This document shows positions 8,089-16,424 of a stretch of 64,000 nt of DNA, in pieces. A model generated the notes under the pieces. That model was not told the origin of the DNA. It ran no database searches and saw only the letters and a list, made by a program, of their open reading frames with translations. Source of the stretch: Burkholderia latens (GTDB lineage: Bacteria > Pseudomonadota > Gammaproteobacteria > Burkholderiales > Burkholderiaceae); the NCBI RefSeq assembly GCF_902499045.1, contig NZ_CABVPL010000006.1:62001-126000 (forward strand), given 5' to 3'. The position numbers and the translations under genes are program-made. Every line of letters starts with the position of its first letter. The first letter of the stretch is position 1.

Positions 8089-8976
8089 TCACTCGCCCGA
8101 CAACGCGTGCGCCAATCGCTCGATCAGCGCCCGCACGCGCCTCGGCTGCACGCCTCCGCGCGGATAGACGATCTGCAAGTCGACTTCGCCCGGCGAGAAG
8201 TCGCGCAGGATCTCGACGAGCGCGCCGGACGCCAGATCCCGCTCGACGTCGAGCAGCGACTTCAGCGCGATCCCGTGCCCGGCGACGCACCACGCGCGCA
8301 CGAGCGCGCCGTCGTTCGCCACGCGCCGTCCGCGCACCATCACGCGCTTCAGTTCGTCGTCGATCCGAAATGGCCATTCCGCATATAGCTCCTGGCCGAA
8401 GCGCATCACGATGCAGTCGTGCTCGGCGAGGTCGCGCGGATGCCGCGGCGTGCCGTGCGCGGCCAGATACGCGGGCGCCGCGCACACCGCGCGCCGCGAC
8501 CGGCCGAGCGAACGGCTGCGCAGCGTGCTGTCCGCGAGCGTGCCGCGCCGGATCGCGAAATCGAGCCCCTGCCCGACGAGGTCGACGTAACCGTCGCCGA
8601 GATGCAGGTCGACCGTCACGCCCGGATGCTCGGCGAGGAACGCATCGACGACCGGCACGACGCGCGCCTGCCCGAGATCGGCCGGCGCGCTCAGCCGCAC
8701 GGGCCCCGACAGCGTCTGCGCGCCGCGCCGCACGCGGCTTTCCAGTTCGTCGGCCTCGGCGAGCAGCCGCCGCGCGCCGGCGACCAGCGTGCGGCCCTCG
8801 TCGGTCAGGCTGATCGCGCGGGTCGTGCGCGCGAGCAGTGCCGCGCCGTAGTAGCTCTCGAGCGCCGCCAGCCGCTCGGAGACCGTGGCCGGCGACAGGC
8901 CGACCTCGCGGCCGGCCGCCGCCAGCCCGCCCTTTTCGACGATGCGCAGGAACAGCGCAAGGTTATCGAGCAGCAT
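8089..8976 (-). CDS. LysR-family transcriptional regulator
   Basis: The protein has 295 residues. Its N-terminal helix-turn-helix (NLALFLRIVEKGGLAAAGREVGLSPATVSERLAALE) is followed by a periplasmic-binding-protein-like effector domain (GPVRLSAPADLGQARVVPVVDAFLAEHPGV). Sequence style fits the CrgA/DsdC-like subgroup whose members often control an adjacent oxidoreductase. GGAGGAAG precedes the ATG at 8976. It is divergent from the aldo/keto reductase across 129 bases, so direct control of that gene is likely. No effector can be named. Confidence 0.93.
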   Translation of the reverse strand: MLLDNLALFLRIVEKGGLAAAGREVGLSPATVSERLAALESYYGAALLARTTRAISLTDEGRTLVAGARRLLAEADELESRVRRGAQTLSGPVRLSAPADLGQARVVPVVDAFLAEHPGVTVDLHLGDGYVDLVGQGLDFAIRRGTLADSTLRSRSLGRSRRAVCAAPAYLAAHGTPRHPRDLAEHDCIVMRFGQELYAEWPFRIDDELKRVMVRGRRVANDGALVRAWCVAGHGIALKSLLDVERDLASGALVEILRDFSPGEVDLQIVYPRGGVQPRRVRALIERLAHALSGE

Positions 8977-9105
8977 TCTTCGCTTCCTCCGAAGGATATT
9001 TTCGAAGTCTGCCCAATTATCCGGATTGGCCGCAAGCGCTACAGTGAACGCTCACCTGCCGACGCCCGCATGCGCGCCGGCCCCGACGAACGGAGGACGT
9101 ACGAC

Positions 9106-10143
9106 ATGGAATACCGCACGCTCGGCCGCTCCGGCCTCAAGGTTCCCGTGCTGAGCTTCGGCGCGGGCACGTTCGGCGGCGCCGGCCCGTTGTTCGGCGC
9201 GTGGGGCAACACGGGCGTCGACGAAGCGCGCCGGCTGGTCGACATCTGCGTCGAGGCCGGCGTGAACCTGTTCGACACGGCCGACGTGTATTCGGACGGC
9301 GCATCCGAGCGCGTGCTCGGCGCCGCGATCCGCGGCCGGCGCGACCGGGTACTGATCTCGACCAAGACGGGCCTGCCGACCGGCGACGGCCCGAACGACG
9401 CCGGCACGTCTCGCGCGCGGCTGATCCGCTCCGTCGACGACGCGCTGCGCCGCCTCGATACCGACTACATCGACCTGCTGCAGCTTCACGCGTTCGACGC
9501 GGCGACGCCGGTGGAGGAAGTGATGTCGACGCTGGACGACCTGGTCCGCGCGGGCAAGCTGCGCTACATCGGCGTATCGAACTTCTCCGGCTGGCAGATC
9601 ATGAAATCGCTTGCGGCGGCCGAACGGCACGGCTGGTCGCGCTACGTCGCGAACCAGGTCTACTACTCGCTCGTCGGCCGCGACTACGAATGGGATCTGA
9701 TGCCGCTCGGTGCGGACCAGGGCCTCGGCGCGCTCGTGTGGAGCCCGCTCGGCTGGGGCCGGCTCACCGGCAAGATCCGCCGCGGCGCGCCGCTGCCGGA
9801 ACGCAGCCGCTTGCACGACACGGCCAGCTTCGGGCCGCCCGTCGACGACGAACGCCTGTACGACGTCGTCGATGCGCTCGACGCGATCGCCGACGAAACC
9901 GGGAAGACGGTGCCGCAGATCGCGCTGAACTGGCTGCTGCAGCGGCCGACCGTGGCGTCGGTGATCGTCGGCGCGCGCAACGAGGAACAGCTGCGCCAGA
10001 ATCTCGGCGCGGTCGGCTGGTCGCTGACCGATGCGCAGATCGCCAGGCTCGACGCGGCGAGTGCGGTCGAGGCGCCGTATCCGCATTTCCCGTATCGCCG
10101 GCAGCACGCGTTCGCGCGGCTCGATCCGCCGATGCGCGGGTAA
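9106..10143 (+). CDS. Aldo/keto reductase
   Basis: This is a 345-residue NADPH-dependent (beta/alpha)8 barrel. The catalytic tetrad is visible: Asp and Tyr in FDTADVYSDGASE, Lys in LISTKTGL and His in LLQLHAFD. The C-terminal VIVGARNEEQLRQNLGAVGW segment binds the cofactor phosphate. The start is the ATG at 9106 with CGGAGGA at 9091-9097. Length and the YRTLGRSGLKV opening fit the Tas/YghZ-like AKR branch. It is probably regulated by the divergent LysR gene. The natural carbonyl substrate is unknown; such proteins commonly reduce aldehydes or alpha-ketoacyl esters. Confidence 0.92.
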   Translation: MEYRTLGRSGLKVPVLSFGAGTFGGAGPLFGAWGNTGVDEARRLVDICVEAGVNLFDTADVYSDGASERVLGAAIRGRRDRVLISTKTGLPTGDGPNDAGTSRARLIRSVDDALRRLDTDYIDLLQLHAFDAATPVEEVMSTLDDLVRAGKLRYIGVSNFSGWQIMKSLAAAERHGWSRYVANQVYYSLVGRDYEWDLMPLGADQGLGALVWSPLGWGRLTGKIRRGAPLPERSRLHDTASFGPPVDDERLYDVVDALDAIADETGKTVPQIALNWLLQRPTVASVIVGARNEEQLRQNLGAVGWSLTDAQIARLDAASAVEAPYPHFPYRRQHAFARLDPPMRG

Positions 10144-10164
10144 GCGGATCGGGGCGCCGCTGCG

Positions 10165-10268
10165 GCGTGACGTGCCGTGAGGTACCGTGGCGTGCCGTAC
10201 CGTGACGTTCCGCACTGGGATGCGACGTGACGTGATATGCCGCGCCGTGACGTCACGCGCCGCACCGG
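10165..10268. repeat. Degenerate CGTGN pentanucleotide tract
   Basis: About 100 bases between the aldo/keto reductase and mocR-like genes read largely as pentamers CGTGA/CGTGC/CGTGG/CGTAC with scattered substitutions. The consensus is the complement of the CCACG units at 3521-3550, so both loci carry the same repeat family, here decayed. Confidence 0.6.
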
Positions 10269-10285
10269 GGGCGCCGCCACGGCCA

Positions 10286-11764
10286 TCACCGCCCGGCCAG
10301 CACGCGGTCGATCATCTCGCCGATCCGGCGCGCAAGCGCATCCATTCGCTCGGCCGGCACGCCGCCGTAGCCGAGCACGAGTCCGTTGTAGCCGTGCGCG
10401 GCACCCGGCAGGCAGAACGACGACAGCGGCCGTAGGATCAACCCGTGCGCGTACGCGACGCGGCTCAGTTCCGTATCGGCGACCGGCACGTCGAGCCGTG
10501 CGGACAGATGCATGCCGCCCGCGCCGCCCGACACCGTCAGCCGCGTGCCGAGCCGCCGCGCCAGCGCGTCGTGCAGCGCGTCGCGCCGCTGCGCATATAC
10601 GCGGCGCATGCGTCGCAGATGCCGCGCGAAATGCCCGGCCTCGATGAACTCCGCGAGCGCACGCTGCTCGACCGCGCGGCCCTGCAGCAGCAACGCGCCC
10701 GCCGCGTCGCGCAGCGGCTGCGCGAGCGCGCGCGGCACGACCATGAAGCCAAGCCGCAACGCGGGGAACATCACCTTGCTAAACGTGCCGACGTAGATCA
10801 CGGGCGCGTCGTCCACGAGGCCCTGCACGGCCGCATGCGGCGTGCCGTGGTGGCGGAATTCGCTGTCGTAGTCGTCCTCGACGATCCACGCGCCGGCCGC
10901 CCGCGCGTGCGCGACGAGCGCGAGCCGCCGCTCCAGGCTCATCACTGCGCCGAGCGGATACTGATGCGACGGCGTGATGTAGACGAGCTTCGGCGGCCGA
11001 TCGCGCCAGTCGTCCGGATGCGGCGCCAGCCCTTGCGCGTCGACGCCGATCGGCTCGACGCGCAGATCGGCCGCCAAAAACGCGTTGCGGGCGCCGTGGT
11101 AGCCGGGGTTCTCGATCCATGCGACGTCGCCCGCGTCGGCCAGCGCGCGTGCGCACAGGTCGAGCGCGCTCTGCGTGCCGTCGGTGACGATCACCTGCGC
11201 GGCGTCGCAGCGCACGCCGCGCGACACACGCAGATACCCGGCGATCGCTTCGCGCAGCACCGCATCGCCTTCGGCGGGCTGATAGCCGAGTTGCGCGGAG
11301 CCGGCCGCGCGCCATGCGCGTTCGATGCAGCGCCGCCACTGCACGAGCGGAAATTCGTCGACGGCCGGTGCGCCGGGCATGAACGGCAGCGATTCGTCGA
11401 CACCGCTCGTCGCGCGCTCGGCTTGCGCGACGCGCCGCGACAGTACGGCCGTATCGCCGGCGGGCGCCGCAGCGCTGTCTTGCGACCCGCGCAAGCCCAT
11501 CCGCGCGACCACCGTGCCCTGCCGCGTGCCCGTCACGAACCCTTCCGACGCGAGCCGCTCGTACGCGTACAACACCGAATTGCGCGCGATACCGAGTTCG
11601 TCGGCCAGCGTACGCGACGCGGCCAAGCGCGCGCCTTCGGCGATCCGGCCGCCCAGGATCGCGGCGCGCAGACACGCGTACAGCCGCTGCTGCTGCGACA
11701 TCCGCGCGGCCGCGTGCGGCCCCGCTTCGCGCTCGAAGGTCGACAGCAGCACCGCGTAATCCAT
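10286..11764 (-). CDS. MocR/PdxR-type GntR regulator with aminotransferase-like domain
   Basis: This 492-residue fusion has an N-terminal GntR winged helix (RLYACLRAAILGGRIAEGARLAASRTLADELGIARNSVLYAYERL) linked to a fold-type I aminotransferase domain that binds PLP. The Schiff-base Lys is in VGTFSKVMFPALRLGFMV and the Asp/Tyr pair in IVEDDYDSEF. Members such as PdxR, TauR and GabR bind PLP or an external aldimine as effector. The ATG at 11764 has GGAG seven bases upstream. It is divergent from a GNAT acetyltransferase gene, its probable target, rather than from pdxST, so its signal is likely an amine or amino acid. Confidence 0.92.
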   Translation of the reverse strand: MDYAVLLSTFEREAGPHAAARMSQQQRLYACLRAAILGGRIAEGARLAASRTLADELGIARNSVLYAYERLASEGFVTGTRQGTVVARMGLRGSQDSAAAPAGDTAVLSRRVAQAERATSGVDESLPFMPGAPAVDEFPLVQWRRCIERAWRAAGSAQLGYQPAEGDAVLREAIAGYLRVSRGVRCDAAQVIVTDGTQSALDLCARALADAGDVAWIENPGYHGARNAFLAADLRVEPIGVDAQGLAPHPDDWRDRPPKLVYITPSHQYPLGAVMSLERRLALVAHARAAGAWIVEDDYDSEFRHHGTPHAAVQGLVDDAPVIYVGTFSKVMFPALRLGFMVVPRALAQPLRDAAGALLLQGRAVEQRALAEFIEAGHFARHLRRMRRVYAQRRDALHDALARRLGTRLTVSGGAGGMHLSARLDVPVADTELSRVAYAHGLILRPLSSFCLPGAAHGYNGLVLGYGGVPAERMDALARRIGEMIDRVLAGR

Positions 11765-11896
11765 CGTGGCTCCAGAATGTGTGGGTGTCATGGGTCTACA
11801 CATGGTGCCACGAAGTTCTTATCGTGGCGGTCTGTCTTGCGTTTCCGGCCGTGCCGGCAACGCCTTCTTTCATCCATCCACGAGAGATTCGCGACC

Positions 11897-12373
11897 ATGA
11901 ACGCAACCGACGCCGGCGTGACCGTACGCGCCGTACGCGAAGACGATTTCGACGACTGGCTGCCGCTGTGGGACGGCTACAACCGCTTCTACGGCCGCTT
12001 CGGCGACACCGCGCTGCCGCGTGAGATCACGCAGCTCACATGGTCGCGCTTCTTCGACGGCTACGAGCCGGTGCACGCACGTGTCGCGGAACGTGCCGGC
12101 CGGCTCGTCGGGCTCGCGCATTTCCTGTATCACCGCAGCACGACGCTCGCCGGGCCGACCTGCTATCTGCAGGATCTCTTCACGCTCGAAAGTGAGCGCG
12201 GCAAGGGCGTGGGGCGCGCGTTGATCGCAGCGGTGTACGACGCCGCCCGCGCACAGCGTGCCGAACGCGTGTACTGGCAGACCCACGAAACAAATCGCAC
12301 GGCGATGCGCCTTTACGATACCGTGGCCGAGAAAACCGGATTCGTGATCTACCGGAAAGTGTTGCCGCGCTGA
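11897..12373 (+). CDS. GNAT-family N-acetyltransferase
   Basis: This 158-residue acetyl-CoA-dependent transferase has the core motif A (LFTLESERGKGVGRALIAAVYDAA, with the pyrophosphate loop RGKGVG) and motif B (YWQTHETNRTAMRLYDTVAEKTGFVIYRK). The YLQDLFT strand and overall layout resemble small diamine or amino acid acetyltransferases. It lies 132 bases from the divergent MocR regulator. If that regulator senses an amine, this enzyme would inactivate or catabolise it by acetylation; that link is inferred from context. Confidence 0.9.
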   Translation: MNATDAGVTVRAVREDDFDDWLPLWDGYNRFYGRFGDTALPREITQLTWSRFFDGYEPVHARVAERAGRLVGLAHFLYHRSTTLAGPTCYLQDLFTLESERGKGVGRALIAAVYDAARAQRAERVYWQTHETNRTAMRLYDTVAEKTGFVIYRKVLPR

Positions 12374-12398
12374 TCGCGGCAGCGCAGTCGCGACGCAT

Positions 12399-13124
12399 TC
12401 AGTCCAGCGGCCGCGCCTTGATCCACAGGAACAGCGGCACGCGCGACCACTGCTTCAGCGTGTCCGTGTCGGCGCGATCGGGCAGCGGCTCGCGCAGCGA
12501 TACGATCGCGAGGCCGGCTGCCTCCAGCGCGTCCGTGTACGCGTGAAGCGGCAGCGACCAGCCCGCGAAGTGCATCGATAACCCGTCGCGCGTTTCCACG
12601 CCTTCGAAATGCTCGCTGCCGAAGTACGTACCGTCGAGCACGAACGGCGCGTCGGGCTGCGGCCCCGCAAAACGGCCGCGATCGCGAAACGGATGCACGA
12701 TCGACACGAACAGCAGCCCGCCCGGCTTCAGCACACGGCGCGCTTCGCGCAATGCGGTTGCCATGTCGTCAAGGTCCATCAGCACGTTGTATGCCATCAC
12801 GAGATCGAAACTGGCCGGATCGAACGGCAGCGAGGCGGCATCGGCAAGCGCATAACGGTGCGCGGAATTCGCGCGGCGCGCGGCGTCGAGCATCGCGGGT
12901 ACCGCGTCGCTCGCGGTCACGTCGTAGCCGAGCGACTTCAGCTCGCGACTCACGCGGCCCTCGCCGCAGCCAATCTCCAGTGCGCGGCCGGTGCCGCGCC
13001 CGATGTACGCGGTCAGCCCGTCGCGATACTTCCAGAACGCATCGTGACCCGGCCTGCCGGCCCAGTCGATCCATTGGCTGGCGACGTGCGTCCAGTGTCT
13101 TGCAATGGGTTTCGTGTCGGTCAT
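12399..13124 (-). CDS. SAM-dependent class I methyltransferase
   Basis: The protein has 241 residues and the UbiE/Methyltransf_11 fold. Motif I is ALEIGCGEGRVSREL, the acidic end of strand 2 is DVTASDAVPAMLDAAR, motif II is FDLVMAYNVLMDLDD, and RRVLKPGGLLFVSIVHPF is the post-II motif. GGGAG precedes the ATG at 13124. The C-terminal part (GTYFGSEHFEGVETRDGLSMHF) resembles small-molecule methyltransferases that act on a bulky acceptor. It converges on the GNAT gene with a 25-base gap. The acceptor is unknown. Confidence 0.9.
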   Translation of the reverse strand: MTDTKPIARHWTHVASQWIDWAGRPGHDAFWKYRDGLTAYIGRGTGRALEIGCGEGRVSRELKSLGYDVTASDAVPAMLDAARRANSAHRYALADAASLPFDPASFDLVMAYNVLMDLDDMATALREARRVLKPGGLLFVSIVHPFRDRGRFAGPQPDAPFVLDGTYFGSEHFEGVETRDGLSMHFAGWSLPLHAYTDALEAAGLAIVSLREPLPDRADTDTLKQWSRVPLFLWIKARPLD

Positions 13125-13352
13125 GTCGGCTCCCGCTCCGCGTCCGTGATGCTGGCCCAGGATGCGCATGGTAAGCCAAGCGGCACGGCGCGTGAGCGGG
13201 ATTCCGGTGCGGCGCGTACCGCTCGGCGCAGCACGGGCTGGTTTCCGTTTCCGGCATCGCCGTCCTACAGTTACGGGAAACACCTTGCGCAGCGGCGATC
13301 GCGCGCGTCCGGTCCGCGCCTGCCGATGCGCACCCGATTTCGAGGAACGTCC

Positions 13353-14357
13353 ATGCCGAGTATCGTCGCCGGCCCCGCCACGCTTCCGCCGAGCCCCGTC
13401 GCCGCCGAAACGCGGATGGTGCACGACGTCGCCACGCTTCGGCCGTCCGGCTATCGTTCGGCCGACGGTGCGCCGTGGGTCATCGCGACCATCACGCCGG
13501 CCGCGGACAGCGGCGCGAACGTGACCGGCGCCACCTACTTCGATACCGCGACACAGCAGACCGTCGCGGTACCCGACGCGCGCCGCCGCTACGCGAATCG
13601 CGGCACGTGGCAGATGGTCGCGAGTTCGAGCCCGTCGGTGCCGGCCACGGGCCGCTACGACTGGCTGACGCTCGCATGGCTGCCGATCAACCGCCGGCCG
13701 CTGCCGAGAACGCCCGAGCATCTGTATTCGCCGTTCGTCCACGGCGGCACGATCGTGTACCGATGGAATCCGGCCGCTCAGGGCGGCGAGCAGTTCGGTA
13801 ACGTGCGGGTGATTTTTCCCGAATGGGCGCGACAGGTCGCGGACGTGCTGCGCGCCGCGCCCGCCGACGACACGCGAGCAGCCGCCGCTTCGCGGGCGTC
13901 GCCGCTCGATCGCGTCGAGCAGGACACCAATCCAATGACCGCCGTACTGGACTTCGGCGCCGCGCTGCAGCAGGAACCGGCCGATCGGATCGCCGCGCGC
14001 CTGCCGGCGCTGCTGCGCGCGAGCGACCTGCACGAAGTATCGGCGATCGTGTTCCAGTGCTTCGCCGCATCGCGCGAAGACGATCGGCCGCGCTTCGTCG
14101 AAGCGATCATCGGGTCGGTCTTCTCGATCGACGACCACGCGCGGCTGCTCGCGATCGCGTACGGCGCGTTCGCGGCCGGCAACGCGCCGCCGCGTCCGTT
14201 CGGCGATGCCGCGCAGACGGCGCGCATCAACGACGTGTTCCGCGCATTGAAGCAGCGCACGTCGGCGCTCGGCGTGCCGGCCGGGCAGGGGTCGCCGTGG
14301 TACGAGTTCTTCACCGCGTACCGGCTCGGCGGCGCGGCATCCGTCAACGGACGGTAA
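13353..14357 (+). CDS. Unassigned 334-residue protein
   Basis: I do not recognise a family. The start is the ATG at 13353 with CGAGGAACG upstream; the frame stays open further up but there it is antisense to the methyltransferase. There is no signal peptide and no clear membrane helix. Residues 1-150 look beta-rich with repeated Gly/Thr/Trp (GTWQMVASS, YDWLTLAWLP, GGTIVYRWNPA). Residues about 190-320 look helical, with LPALLRASDLHEVSAIVFQCFAASREDDRPRFVEAIIGSV. The C-terminus contains GSPWYEFFTAYRLGG. Codon use matches neighbours. Two domains are likely; function unknown. Confidence 0.7.
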   Translation: MPSIVAGPATLPPSPVAAETRMVHDVATLRPSGYRSADGAPWVIATITPAADSGANVTGATYFDTATQQTVAVPDARRRYANRGTWQMVASSSPSVPATGRYDWLTLAWLPINRRPLPRTPEHLYSPFVHGGTIVYRWNPAAQGGEQFGNVRVIFPEWARQVADVLRAAPADDTRAAAASRASPLDRVEQDTNPMTAVLDFGAALQQEPADRIAARLPALLRASDLHEVSAIVFQCFAASREDDRPRFVEAIIGSVFSIDDHARLLAIAYGAFAAGNAPPRPFGDAAQTARINDVFRALKQRTSALGVPAGQGSPWYEFFTAYRLGGAASVNGR

Positions 14358-14606
14358 TCGCCGGCCAAGCGCCGGCACCGCGACGGCAACGGTCGATTTC
14401 TTGCGCGCGTCGGCGCTGGCCGCGCCGGCGGCTTCATGGTTCATCGGCGCATCGGCGCGGCGGCGCGGCGGCGCGGCGGCGAATGAATGCCGAACCGATG
14501 CTCGAACTTTCCCGTCTTTTCGACGAATTGAATGGATTCGCCGCGTGTTAGATTCAGTTCCGGCTACCCAGCCTGTTCAAAATAACCCCAATCAAAAGAC
14601 CAAACC

Positions 14607-15197
14607 ATGAAATCTCTTTTCCGTCATGCCGCTCTGGCACTGGTGACGATCGGCTTTCTGTCGGGTTGCGCAAGCAGCGTGACACGCGATGCGAGCAAAT
14701 CGGCGGGGGCCCCCGTAACCGCATCGACGGCCCACTTCGGCACGAAGCCCGTGATCGTGAAGGTCACGCTCGACGATACCGCGCGCGAAGAATTGAAAGA
14801 CAACCTGAAATTCGACGCGAAGAAACTGCAGGAGAAACTCGAAACCGCGCTCGACGCGCGCAAACTGCTCGCCAAAGCGGATGCCGCCGATGCGATGCAC
14901 CTGAATGTCGAAATCACCGGCATCCGCGTGCGGTCGAGCTTCTCCGCGGTCATGTTCGGATTCATGGCTGGCAACGATCATGTCAACGGTACCGTGACGC
15001 TCGCCGATGCCGACAATCATCCGGTCGACAACTTCAAGGTGTCGGCGTCGTATGCGCTCGGCGGCATCGCCGGCATCGACAGCATGCGCATGGACTGGCT
15101 GTACGAGAAATTCACCGAGGAGACGCTCGCGACGCTCGATCCGGCAACCGCTGCGAAGCAGGCGGGCGCGGCGCCGGGCAACTCGAAGAAGCTGTAA
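14607..15197 (+). CDS. Secreted lipoprotein (DUF4410-like)
   Basis: The protein has 196 residues. A type II signal peptide (KSLFRHAALALVTIGFLSGC) gives a lipobox LSGC with Cys at position 21, so it is probably anchored in the outer membrane. The mature part has VKVTLDDTAREELKDNLKFDAKKLQEKLETAL, a helix, then an alternating-strand region with AMHLNVEITGIRVRSSFSAVMFGFMAGNDHV and GTVTLADADN. This order (amphipathic helix, hydrophobic glycine-rich turn, strands) fits the DUF4410 lipoproteins. No neighbour suggests a specific system. Confidence 0.75.
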   Translation: MKSLFRHAALALVTIGFLSGCASSVTRDASKSAGAPVTASTAHFGTKPVIVKVTLDDTAREELKDNLKFDAKKLQEKLETALDARKLLAKADAADAMHLNVEITGIRVRSSFSAVMFGFMAGNDHVNGTVTLADADNHPVDNFKVSASYALGGIAGIDSMRMDWLYEKFTEETLATLDPATAAKQAGAAPGNSKKL

Positions 15198-15614
15198 GGT
15201 CCGACGCCTGGCCGGTCGCGGAATCTCCGGATCGCGGCCCGCCAGGCAGCGGTCGCGGCGCCCGAGCACGCTGCAGCGAACGCCGACTGCCGACTGCCGA
15301 CGGAGAAACGGCCGTCGACCAGATATTCGTGGATCGGATACCGTCCGCGCCTGCGCTGATCAGCATATCGATCGTTCACGATCACGTCGCGCTGACCGCC
15401 GGCCCGATCCGATTCCCGGGTCGTCCTCATCGAAGCGGTGGTGTCCCGCGTACCGGCGGCCTTCGACAGATGATCCGCCATATCGCCGGACGCGGAAACG
15501 CGCCGTGGCCGCCACCGCGGGAACCCCGCATACGCTGCCGGGTCGAAGCGCGACACGGACCGTCCACGGTGTCGCTTTCACCGCCCCCCTCTCCATCCTG
15601 ATTCTCTCGCTTCC
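15198..15614. other. Intergenic region without a recognisable gene
   Basis: These 417 bases keep the high-GC composition of the surroundings. Short open frames here have no start with a ribosome site and no family resemblance. No hairpin or repeat stood out apart from a short GCCGACT repetition near 15280-15300. Confidence 0.5.
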
Positions 15615-16424
15615 ATGCTGAGCCTCGGCCCCTTCTCGATCCGCGTCGTTGCGGTAGCCGCCGCCGCGCTGCTGGCGTGGCTCGTCGCCCGCCTCATCCA
15701 GCGCCGCCCACCCGACGGCCGGCACAAGACCGCATCGAGCCTGATCCTGGACGTGCTGCTGCTCGGATTGATCGCCGCACGCATCGGCTACGTTGCGCAA
15801 TGGTGGCACGACTATGCGGCCGCGCCGCGCTCGATCGTCGCGCTCGGCGACGGCGGCTTCGACTGGCGCATCGGCATCGCGGCCGCCCTCATGTTCGCGG
15901 TGTGGCGGCTGCGCCGGCTCCCGGCGCTGCGCAAGCCGGTGGCGGCCGGCATCGTCGCGGGGCTCGCCGCGTGGGGCATCGCGCAGGGCACGCTCGCGAC
16001 GCTGCAGCGCGTCGCGCCGCCATTCGCCGCGATGCAGCTCGAAGCGCTCGATGCGACGCCGGTGCTGCCGCAACGCTTCGCCGGCAAGCCGGTCGTCGTG
16101 AACCTGTGGGCAACGTGGTGCGCGCCTTGCCGGCGCGAGATGCCGATCCTCGAACAGGCACAGCGCGATCACCCGGAACTCGCGGTGCTGATGCTCAATC
16201 AGGGCGAAAACGCGCAAGCCGTGCGCGCGTTCCTCGAGCAGCAGGGGCTGCGCTTCGACAACGTGCTGCTCGATCCGTCGCTGCATGCGATGCATGCGTA
16301 TGGCTCGCGCGGACTGCCGACCACGCTGTTCTTCAATGCGAACGGTGAGCTGGTCGAATCGCACATGGGCGAGATCACTGCGGCGCGGCTGAAGGACGCC
16401 GTTGCGCAGCGCTTCGGGCAGTGA
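15615..16424 (+). CDS. TlpA/ResA-like thioredoxin with Lgt-like membrane domain
   Basis: The protein has 269 residues. Residues 1-120 hold about four membrane helices whose pattern (ILDVLLLGLIAARIGYVAQWW) resembles the core of prolipoprotein diacylglyceryl transferase, but far shorter. From about residue 135 there is a periplasmic thioredoxin fold with the redox motif NLWATWCAPCRREMPILEQ and the cis-Pro loop GLPTTLFF. This combination is known in a group of proteobacterial TlpA proteins. It probably reduces disulfides in the periplasm, for instance in cytochrome c or cuproprotein maturation; no such partner lies adjacent. Confidence 0.85.
   Translation: MLSLGPFSIRVVAVAAAALLAWLVARLIQRRPPDGRHKTASSLILDVLLLGLIAARIGYVAQWWHDYAAAPRSIVALGDGGFDWRIGIAAALMFAVWRLRRLPALRKPVAAGIVAGLAAWGIAQGTLATLQRVAPPFAAMQLEALDATPVLPQRFAGKPVVVNLWATWCAPCRREMPILEQAQRDHPELAVLMLNQGENAQAVRAFLEQQGLRFDNVLLDPSLHAMHAYGSRGLPTTLFFNANGELVESHMGEITAARLKDAVAQRFGQ

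Noticed and set aside
10165-10268. Small RNA or terminator after the aldo/keto reductase
   Set aside because: The palindromic look is due to repeated CGTG/CACG pentamers; no stable stem with T-run.
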